Source of the DNA: Clostridium sp. MD294
GTDB lineage: Bacteria > Bacillota > Clostridia > Lachnospirales > Anaerotignaceae
Direction of reading: 5' to 3'
Length of the DNA stretch: 64,000 bases
Assembly: GCF_000364165.2 (NCBI RefSeq)
Contig: NZ_CP097810.1
Location: 2,668,130 to 2,732,129 of the forward strand
Below the pieces are notes generated by a model, which saw nothing but the letters and a program-made list of their open reading frames with translations, was not told the DNA's origin and did no database searches. Below, one piece after another: positions 16,801 through 22,078 of the stretch (positions are counted from its first letter, which is position 1; each line of letters opens with the position of its first letter). A program made the translations under genes and the position numbers.

Positions 16801-17044
16801 TCTGTAATTTTTCTGCTTCACTAATACAATCTCCCAATATATCCGCCGTTGCTTGCAATCCTTTTACTCCTGCACCAGCCAATAAACCACCTACAATACT
16901 GATATTTTTAAACTCAGAAAGCTGTTTCATCACTTCATCTGTTACGCCATCTAAGCGTTTAAAATCTCCTACAATCTGATTGATTTGTCCACTAATACCA
17001 TTTACCAATGATAATCCTATGGCAAAATCCATAAATGTACTCAA
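13892..17044 (-). CDS. xkdO: Phage tail tape measure protein (TP901 type)
   Basis: 1050 residues. It sets tail length and guides DNA ejection. The N-terminal half is helical (VVxxATSTADATVKFAAGFQ-like TP901 core, GNTAGSAMSVWKN, FGDRGKKTAQALAQKGGATD). The centre holds several long hydrophobic segments (about 440-470, 480-510, 590-640, 680-720), and the C-terminal region contains two copies of LIQSFADGM/LMQSFINGM-type repeats (WGGNLMQSFINGMNSQKG, WGGNLIQSFADGMKDKKG). At about 0.15 nm per residue a tail near 150 nm would be expected. Follows the frameshifted chaperone genes, as in other long-tailed phages. Confidence 0.92.
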   Translation of the reverse strand: MSTFMDFAIGLSLVNGISGQINQIVGDFKRLDGVTDEVMKQLSEFKNISIVGGLLAGAGVKGLQATADILGDCISEAEKLQSTSLNLEIKTFGTDLLDQTKLPQIKAEMEALDGKAMDISLNTVFNAQEIEQSMISMVKGGMSKEMVEGYGAEANANFAQINGVKATSTADATVKFAAGFQLEEGQIKDSLDLITKYADASISDALAIQQNIGNTAGSAMSVWKNRDNMDIAEETIQLVAATKYTAGDEASAATYVRNFLDQAAKTSFTDPQIEMMEKAGWLLEGDRSIFIDYNTGMLKSAAEIEKILEDTAESMQAVDFNNLVDTFFGDRGKKTAQALAQKGGATDLAVLKAGAGKQLGIDEQVAMQMETAAAQAGIFQEAVSTLKATIGKPFLEPFAKTLQNVVNPALKTATDFFKTHPEVAKYMAMIVAGGSAFLILAGSIMMVIGLVGSFKLIWAKAGAQIIAHFVPILSTLGVVTAVIVVIAGLAFVVYKNWNTLKPKFASILNHIVQIFGAMKGIFIRFAQIVSPVITTVFQLFEKGILMILNTVLPAIDGALMILAGILNMNVAGAFQNAWNNCNTLGKILLAVLLPTIAILTGKFAIMTATMLVNATQTLVVSAAMTIYKGVIIAVSIATKIWSVAQGILNAIMTANPIGIVIVAIGALIAVVAVIITHFKEFTEWVQKGWDKLKNFLGFKREHKDELEAPIQVGVEQTEQINKVTNISTIADTSAMNDITKYGADTGGIINPEITVSPSYQIDYSNTEEIEQILKNTGIEGIELNPEMLINPNYETDLSGMENVKEQLKGIEGTFDFQNVNCAMPDMTGNLEEMTNVMQIGGTDAGNAFADALQGTSETIAAAVQSINNIIQNTLIKKEDMFLWGGNLMQSFINGMNSQKGALMMAASSLATVIGDYLKVQSPSRKGELKTNHLWGGNLIQSFADGMKDKKGILKDTTAFIAAQTGALNGIEIENWRKKDEKFFIKNRAEKTEENQKEQRPIYIVIQGAEKRENEIAKEVARELDKRGYGKKKREKSPSLTMSPYGFMGGY

Positions 17045-17083
17045 ATTTGCTCCCTCCTTTCTTTATTTTTTCTACTAAAAAAA

Positions 17084-17107
17084 GCGCCATATAGACGCTT
17101 TTTTCAA
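17084..17107 (-). terminator. Terminator upstream of tape measure gene
   Basis: On - it reads AAAAAAGCG...CGCTTTTTT, a 9-bp stem with T-run about 40 bp before the tape-measure start. It would end transcription from the toxin-like locus at 17.1-17.5 kb. Confidence 0.7.
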
Positions 17108-17122
17108 TATTCATTTTTTATT

Positions 17123-17290
17123 CTAAGTTTTTGTTTTATATATTGTTTTTTTAAAAAATACAAATGTTTCTATTATTGTCACTAACACCAGCAAAACTAA
17201 AAATACAAATGCTGTTGTCATTTTGTACAACATATAAAGTACAAATGCTGTTGCTGTCAATGAAAAAATATATATTTGCTTTTTGTTCAT
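17123..17290 (-). CDS. Small two-helix membrane protein
   Basis: 55 residues: MNKKQIYIFSLTATAFVLYM, then a very hydrophobic stretch (FVFLVLLVLVTIIETFVFF) and a basic tail KKTIYKTKT. One or two membrane segments. It lies downstream of the 25-residue toxin-like peptide on the same strand, without an obvious ribosome-binding site. No family recognised. Confidence 0.5.
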   Translation of the reverse strand: MNKKQIYIFSLTATAFVLYMLYKMTTAFVFLVLLVLVTIIETFVFFKKTIYKTKT

Positions 17291-17356
17291 ATTATGTTAT
17301 AATGGATTTAGATGCTAAGAGGTTTTACCCTCTTAGCCTTATATGATTATTTTTTG
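17276..17356 (+). ncRNA. Candidate antisense RNA opposite toxin-like peptide
   Basis: A + strand promoter (TTGCT-type -35 near 17276, TATAAT at 17298-17303) is followed by GCTAAGAGG-TTTTAC-CCTCTTAGC (about 17314-17337) and a T-rich run. A transcript stopping there would overlap the 3' end of the toxin-like mRNA from -, the arrangement of type I toxin-antitoxin pairs. Unproven. Confidence 0.35.
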
Positions 17357-17424
17357 TCGCTATCTATGTAGCTTAGTACTGCGAATACTGCACATATGAT
17401 AGCACAAATTTTTTCTAAATCCAT
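17347..17424 (-). CDS. Type I toxin-like 25-aa membrane peptide
   Basis: MDLEKICAIICAVFAVLSYI then DSDKK: one hydrophobic helix and a charged tail, the build of small holin-like or Fst-like toxins. GGGAGGG lies 10 nt upstream of ATG 17424. The start is embedded in the end of an upstream 14-codon leader ORF (17415-17459), so translation is probably coupled, as in hok/mok. A consensus promoter lies at 17486-17514. Confidence 0.6.
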   Translation of the reverse strand: MDLEKICAIICAVFAVLSYIDSDKK

Positions 17425-17459
17425 ATCTTTTTTTCCCTCCCTTCTTTTATATTTTTCAT
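17415..17459 (-). CDS. 14-aa leader ORF overlapping toxin-like peptide
   Basis: MKNIKEGREKKIWI, with a strong AGGAGGTG 6 nt before ATG 17459. Its stop (17415-17417) lies inside the first three codons of the 25-aa peptide in another frame. This is the best ribosome-binding site of the locus, so it likely drives coupled translation of the toxin-like peptide. Confidence 0.5.
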   Translation of the reverse strand: MKNIKEGREKKIWI

Positions 17460-17485
17460 TGCTTGCACCTCCTTTCTATGTTTCT

Positions 17486-17514
17486 ATTATAATATAGTTT
17501 ACATAATATGTCAA
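17486..17514 (-). promoter_or_regulatory. Consensus promoter of toxin-like locus
   Basis: On -: TTGACA (17514-17509), 17-bp spacer, TATAAT (17491-17486). Both hexamers are perfect consensus. Confidence 0.82.
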
Positions 17515-17576
17515 GTAATTTTTTATCTTTTTTTATGTTTTTTTTAATATTTTATATTTTTTATCATATTTTATAG

Positions 17577-17605
17577 TTGATAAATCACTTTTTTTATGTT
17601 ATACT
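17577..17605 (+). promoter_or_regulatory. Promoter of lone HTH gene
   Basis: TTGATA (17577-17582), 17-bp spacer, TATACT (17600-17605), 22 bp before the start codon of the HTH gene. It diverges from the toxin-like promoter 63 bp away. Confidence 0.75.
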
Positions 17606-17627
17606 CTTATCGAAAGAGGTGATAACA

Positions 17628-17846
17628 ATGTCATTTATATATCAAGACAATACACAACTTATTGTAGAAATCAAAAAATTATTGCTTGACAATAATCTTT
17701 CTCAAAAAGAATTAGCGGCATCATTAGATATGGTGCCTCAAGCATTTACAAAACTTCTTGGTAAAAAAAATTTTAGTTTTGAAGATGCTAAAAAAATATT
17801 AAATGCTATGGAATATGATTTATCTATTGACTTTGTAAAGAAGTAA
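17628..17846 (+). CDS. XRE-family helix-turn-helix protein
   Basis: 72 residues from ATG 17628 (GAAAGAGGTG upstream). A single HTH domain: LIVEIKKLLLDNNLSQKELA, then ASLDMVPQAFTKLLGKKNFS (recognition helix) and FEDAKKILNAMEYDLSI. No partner domain. It runs opposite to the tail genes and divergently from the toxin-like peptide, so it could regulate that locus. Similar lone HTH proteins occur as antitoxins; no evidence decides this. Confidence 0.82.
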   Translation: MSFIYQDNTQLIVEIKKLLLDNNLSQKELAASLDMVPQAFTKLLGKKNFSFEDAKKILNAMEYDLSIDFVKK

Positions 17847-17866
17847 ACCATTTGGTTTACTTCTTT
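17837..17866. terminator. Bidirectional terminator, HTH gene / tail chaperone
   Basis: A 14-bp perfect stem AAAGAAGTAAACCA/TGGTTTACTTCTTT with a 2-nt loop. It contains the HTH stop codon and touches the stop codon of the convergent chaperone gene. Confidence 0.88.
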
Positions 17867-18406
17867 ATTGTGTCTGTTCTTTTTGTTTTTCTTCTATTTC
17901 ATTGATAACCAAAATAGCTGCTAATACTTCCTCGTCCATCATAGCAAGCGTTTCCGTATAACTAATTCCTGCACCAGAACAATAGGCTACATTAATTCGC
18001 TGTCTGAACCAATGCTGGCTTGCAAGTTTTTTGCTTTTTCCTCCATTTCTTTTTTGTCCTTTTGCAATTCTATTTTCAATTCTTCCCATTCTTCATATGT
18101 AAATTCTCCTGCAAGTTCATATACCTCTGACAAAGAAGCAGGTATTTTTTGTTTTGTACCATCAATTTCTCCTATTGCTACTGCTACTTTAATATCACTT
18201 GCTAATATCAAATCTCCTACCGTTACACCTGTTCCATCTCCTTTGATAGAGCAGGCAGAAAGTAACCTACTTTCCACAATATGATGTTGTCCTCGTCTTT
18301 CTCTTTTTATTACTTTTTTCCCTGTAGATAATACAATTTCATTTGGATTTTTGATTTCTGTTTCTACTACTTCATTTTCCACAACTACATTTTTTTCAAT
18401 ACTCAT
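17865..18406 (-). CDS. Tail assembly chaperone, long form by -1 frameshift
   Basis: The G-T type fusion expected between tail tube and tape measure genes. The short form is read from 18406 to the slippery heptamer A AAA AAC (18026-18032, codons GCA AAA AAC). A -1 slip continues as LASQHWFRQRINVAYCSGAG and ends at 17865, giving about 180 residues. The downstream part has no independent ribosome-binding site at a sensible start and directly overlaps. In lambda and most siphophages and myophages this ratio-controlled fusion bridges the tube protein and tape measure. Confidence 0.85.
17987..18406 (-). CDS. Tail assembly chaperone, short form (XkdN-like)
   Basis: 139 residues without frameshifting. 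The body TGKKVIKRERRGQHHIVESR then LLSACSIKGDGTGVTVGDLI is the conserved chaperone domain; the tail KEMEEKAKNLQASIGSDSEL is unique to the unshifted product. Binds and caps tape measure during tail assembly. Confidence 0.85.
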   Translation of the reverse strand: MSIEKNVVVENEVVETEIKNPNEIVLSTGKKVIKRERRGQHHIVESRLLSACSIKGDGTGVTVGDLILASDIKVAVAIGEIDGTKQKIPASLSEVYELAGEFTYEEWEELKIELQKDKKEMEEKAKNLQASIGSDSELM

Positions 18407-18479
18407 ATTTCTTCTTCTCCTTTTTTTAATACATCAAAATTTTTATTTTAAGTAGTTTTTAGCCAAAAATTTTCTTTTT

Positions 18480-18572
18480 TGTTTTGCAAAAACGCTAGTT
18501 TTTGCTTAAAAGTTCTTTGCTTCTTTCTTGAAAGAAAGAAGTAGGGTTTTAGGGGCAACGCCCTTAAGGTCT
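18480..18572. repeat. Dispersed hairpin element, copy 3
   Basis: GCAAAAAC-GCTA-GTTTTTGC, then TTCTTTC-TT-GAAAGAA, then a GGGCAACGCCC hairpin. Lies between tail tube and chaperone genes. Confidence 0.65.
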
Positions 18573-18574
18573 TA

Positions 18575-19024
18575 CTATATTCTTTCTCTGTTGATACTTT
18601 GCCAATTTATTTTATTTGTCATAGGTTTGTTGTTGCCGTCTGCCGTCTGACTATATCCATCAAATGTAACACTCGGATATTTATATTTTTGTATGGTACC
18701 ATCTTTGTATATTTTAGTAGTAAATATAATAAATTTTAATGTACCCCCTGTTTTCCTTTGATGTTCAATTTTCATATCTACAATTTTGTCATATGCTTCG
18801 TTAATTTCCTGTCCTTCAATACTTCCTTTAAATCCTTGTTGATGCACTGTTCTGTATTCATCTTCTTCATTTAGAGGATATTTTTTGTCTTCTTCTGTAA
18901 TTTCTTCAACGCTCCATTTGAGCATTTCAGGCATTTTTTCTAAAACTGTACCATTTGCGTCTGTTATAACGATTTGTAGTTTTTTTCCTAATAATCCATC
19001 TTCAGCCATAGATAAATCCCCCAT
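18575..19024 (-). CDS. xkdM: Phage tail tube protein (XkdM / DUF2001)
   Basis: 149 residues. MAEDGLLGKKLQIVITDANG, WSVEEITEEDKKYPLNEEDE, VHQQGFKGSIEGQEINEAYD and FDGYSQTADGNN are typical of PBSX XkdM-type inner tube proteins that polymerise inside the sheath. ATG (GDLSMAEDG...) follows the capsid fusion gene by 4 bp on the same strand. Confidence 0.82.
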   Translation of the reverse strand: MGDLSMAEDGLLGKKLQIVITDANGTVLEKMPEMLKWSVEEITEEDKKYPLNEEDEYRTVHQQGFKGSIEGQEINEAYDKIVDMKIEHQRKTGGTLKFIIFTTKIYKDGTIQKYKYPSVTFDGYSQTADGNNKPMTNKINWQSINRERI

Positions 19025-19028
19025 TTTC

Positions 19029-21557
19029 TCAATGTTGCTTATTATAAAATTTTATGGTTCTAAAAGGCGGATGATATTGCACGTGTTTTTCATCAATAAC
19101 TAAAGGGGTATTGATTGCGATTTGTTGTGTTGCAATATACTCTTTTGCGCTGCTGTAGCCCTTACCATCTGCCGCCATATGAGGATAAGGGCCTTCCAAA
19201 TCATAAGGGCTACCCATACCTACCCTTACTGCATTTTTTTTGCCTAACAGTATTCTGCTGTCTCCTGCTGCCCACGGTATATTATGCTCTACCAAATCAA
19301 TACCATTTCTTTTGGCAAAATAGCCTTCTCCTCCTAGACTGGTACCGTTAGGGGAACATTTCTGATAAAACAATTCCGCCTGTTTGAGCATTGTCATAGC
19401 GTTTAAACTGCCTATGCAAAAATCTGGTGTAACATATCTGGGAGCACTTCCCATATAAGCCTTTTGTGTATCTATCATTTCTAATAAACTGTTGTAATAT
19501 CTGGCTGTATAGTTTTCTAATGTTTTTGGTACTGCTAAATTGAAATATACAATATTTGTTGCATAACTGTAGCTTACTTTTGGCAGTGCTGTTTTACTCA
19601 TTGCGTCTTTTTTAAAATAAATACAAGCATTTTCAAAATCTACTGCATAATCTGCTTCTTTTCCATTCTTATCTGCAATTAATCCTTTAGAGCGTATGAA
19701 AATACCTTCTGTCAATACTTTTCCGCTGCTATTTTTTACGATAATCGGATTAATAAAATCCTCTTGTTTTCTTCCATATTGGTCTAACCATACTGTTTTT
19801 CTAGGTCTTACAATAGGAGCAACACACAATGCACTAAGGGGAGAAGTATTTCCGCACAACAAATTTACTTTCCATTTTGCATTACTGCCTTCAGTTATAT
19901 TTTCCCCTTCTGTCAATTCTTCTACTTCACTTACTGCAACCGTTTCTTCTTTTACTTCTTTTGCTCCATATTCATCTGCTCTAGCAAGCATTTCTGTAGA
20001 AATCATTCTATCAATGATCCTTTGAAATCTGTTGGCAATACTTGCTGCATTTGCTGCTATCACGTCATATCTCATAGGGCCGCTTAATAGTTCCTTTTGT
20101 GCTTCTTTTGTTACAACAAAGCCTTTTTTTAGCCACTGTGCACCAAATTCTAATAAAAATGTCTGTACGTTTTCCGTTGGGATACTGTCTAATTCTCCTA
20201 CAGCAAAATCCTCTTCACTGTATAAATCGTGGCTTTGAAATTCTACAGGCATTTTGTATGTACTTCCGCTAAATCCTTCTACCATACATAATTGTAAAAA
20301 TTGTATATCCTGCCATGCTTGTTTTAATATGGCAAGTGAAATATTTGCTGACTGTGCAAATGCTCCTGTATCTGCTATTGCAGGTGTTGTTTCATCTAAA
20401 AATACACTTCTTTCTTTTTTCAGTGCATCTAAAAATGACTTCACATCTTTGTCTTTTTTTCTTTCCATATTTTTCAATACACTATCTACAATGGCATTGT
20501 TTGCTTTTCTCAATTCTTTATCAATACAAAAACTATTGTCTTTTTTCTGCAACTCTTTGTCCATTTCTTCCATAATGCCATCTAATATGGAATATTCTTT
20601 TCCTTGTGTTACTATCGCTTTTGTTTTGCCTTCTTCTTTTGTTATGCCTAATTCCTTCAATTTTTTGCCAATTTCTAATTCATCTATAAATGCTTTTTCT
20701 CTTTTCAAAAAATCAGTAACACTTTCTTTGCTATCAATATGTTCTCCTTTTTTCAATACAGCATCTTTTACATTTTTAGCATAATTCCATTTTTCTATTT
20801 CATCAAAAAGATATTGCTGTGCTTTTTCTTTTTGTTTTTTTGCTTCTATTTCATCTGTAATTGCCTGCATTTGTTTTTTTGCTTCTTCTGTTTGCTTTTT
20901 GAGTGCTATCACACTATCACAAAGCATTATTTCGCTTTCTTCTGCACTTTTATTTTGTTCTTTCCATTTTTCAAGTTCTTTCAAACTCATATCAAAAAAA
21001 TTCATATTTTCCTCCTCTATATCATCTAATACAATGGGCAACTGTAAAGCACTTTTTTCTGCTGGATTTAGTACCACGTCCCAAGTATACAATTTTAATT
21101 TTTTTGCTATCTGCACTGTTTTTCCATTTCTTTTTTCTTTTTTGGAGCTTCCTCTCATTCTATTTGAAAATCCTATAGGCAAACCATTGTCCAAAAATGT
21201 TTTGACTTGCCTTCCCATTTCTGTATCAAGAGGGGTATATTCTGCCCATACATTATTTTGTTCATCAATATAAGCATCTCTAAATTTCACAGCACTGTGA
21301 GGAATAGATGTGCTAAAATAAATATTGCCGTCTGTTCCTCTGTAAGGTTTAGGGTGAGGGTGTTCTCCTGCATAGGGAAATCCTTTTTCTTTCAGTTTTT
21401 CCAGTGCGTCCTGATAAACTTGTTTGGGATATAATCTGTCATTCCCATTTAAAAAATCTACTCTTGCTACTATCTGTTTGTACCAACCACTTTTTTGCCC
21501 CTGTGCGTCTAATATTGCCTCCGCCTTTTCTATATAAAAATCAGCTTCTTTTTCCAT
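19029..21557 (-). CDS. Fused prohead protease - scaffold - major capsid protein
   Basis: 842 residues combining three normally separate functions. The protease domain (1 to about 170) resembles T4 gp21-type assembly proteases: PYAGEHPHPK with candidate catalytic His66/68, and LPIGFSNRMRG with candidate Ser130, then YTWDVVLNPAEKSA. Residues about 185-390 are a long Lys/Glu-rich helix like a scaffold. Residues about 400-842 are rich in capsid-like beta segments (GPMRYDVIAANAASIANRFQ, MGSAPRYVTPDFCIGSLNAM). No separate capsid gene exists in the module, so self-cleavage is expected to free the capsid protein. Confidence 0.8.
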   Translation of the reverse strand: MEKEADFYIEKAEAILDAQGQKSGWYKQIVARVDFLNGNDRLYPKQVYQDALEKLKEKGFPYAGEHPHPKPYRGTDGNIYFSTSIPHSAVKFRDAYIDEQNNVWAEYTPLDTEMGRQVKTFLDNGLPIGFSNRMRGSSKKEKRNGKTVQIAKKLKLYTWDVVLNPAEKSALQLPIVLDDIEEENMNFFDMSLKELEKWKEQNKSAEESEIMLCDSVIALKKQTEEAKKQMQAITDEIEAKKQKEKAQQYLFDEIEKWNYAKNVKDAVLKKGEHIDSKESVTDFLKREKAFIDELEIGKKLKELGITKEEGKTKAIVTQGKEYSILDGIMEEMDKELQKKDNSFCIDKELRKANNAIVDSVLKNMERKKDKDVKSFLDALKKERSVFLDETTPAIADTGAFAQSANISLAILKQAWQDIQFLQLCMVEGFSGSTYKMPVEFQSHDLYSEEDFAVGELDSIPTENVQTFLLEFGAQWLKKGFVVTKEAQKELLSGPMRYDVIAANAASIANRFQRIIDRMISTEMLARADEYGAKEVKEETVAVSEVEELTEGENITEGSNAKWKVNLLCGNTSPLSALCVAPIVRPRKTVWLDQYGRKQEDFINPIIVKNSSGKVLTEGIFIRSKGLIADKNGKEADYAVDFENACIYFKKDAMSKTALPKVSYSYATNIVYFNLAVPKTLENYTARYYNSLLEMIDTQKAYMGSAPRYVTPDFCIGSLNAMTMLKQAELFYQKCSPNGTSLGGEGYFAKRNGIDLVEHNIPWAAGDSRILLGKKNAVRVGMGSPYDLEGPYPHMAADGKGYSSAKEYIATQQIAINTPLVIDEKHVQYHPPFRTIKFYNKQH

Positions 21558-21589
21558 TTTTGTTACTCCTTTATATTCAGACCACGTTT

Positions 21590-21715
21590 AAAACCCGTTT
21601 AACTTTTTTTCTATTCGTTTAACTTTTTTTCACTGATACTTTTTATGTCTAATGAAAAAAGCGTCTTAAAACGCTTTTAAATGCCTTTTAAAACACTTTT
21701 AAATTTTTGTACAAA
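21590..21715. repeat. Phased TTTAAA-type repeats, cluster 2
   Basis: Non-coding stretch between capsid and downstream hypothetical genes. It holds CGTTTAA-type repeats (several) followed by CTTAAAACG, CTTTTAAATG, CTTTTAAAACA, CTTTTAAAT in series about 10-11 bp apart. Related clusters lie at 1.27, 26.67 and 34.65 kb. Confidence 0.5.
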
Positions 21716-21751
21716 AAAAGAACCGTTTAACGACTTGTTCAGGTCAAAATA

Positions 21752-22078
21752 TTATTTTTTATTCTGTTCTTGTTTTTTTAGCCATTCCTCGTGACTTCTT
21801 TTTTCGTAATCCTCAACACTTTTATATCCTTTTTCTTTTACAGCTATCATACCAGGTCCGCCTATCATTCTGGAACCATCTGGAAAAATTGTATAAGCTT
21901 CTCCTATATAATATTCCCTTTTAGGAGCAGTAGGCTCTAATTTTTTGTAATAATGATCTCTTATTTCTTTATCCTTTACATCAATTCCGTTAAATTCGTC
22001 CATCCTTTTATAATATTCTTCATAAGTTTGTATTGCTAAAAATTTTTCTTTTTGTTTCTTTTTTTCTTCTTGTGTCAT
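21752..22078 (-). CDS. Hypothetical protein coupled to portal-zincin fusion
   Basis: 108 residues, very charged, helical N-terminus (MTQEEKKKQKEKFLAIQTYE) and a short beta-like centre (YYIGEAYTIFPDGSRMIGGP). ATG overlaps the stop of the portal fusion gene (ATGA), so the two are co-translated. Not recognised. It could be a partner or immunity protein for the zincin domain just upstream, or a head-assembly factor. Confidence 0.6.
   Translation of the reverse strand: MTQEEKKKQKEKFLAIQTYEEYYKRMDEFNGIDVKDKEIRDHYYKKLEPTAPKREYYIGEAYTIFPDGSRMIGGPGMIAVKEKGYKSVEDYEKRSHEEWLKKQEQNKK

Noticed and set aside
17164-17346. 60-codon open frame on + across the toxin-like locus
   Set aside because: It starts at a non-ATG codon without a ribosome-binding site and reads the complement of the small membrane gene; the last part is the proposed antisense RNA.
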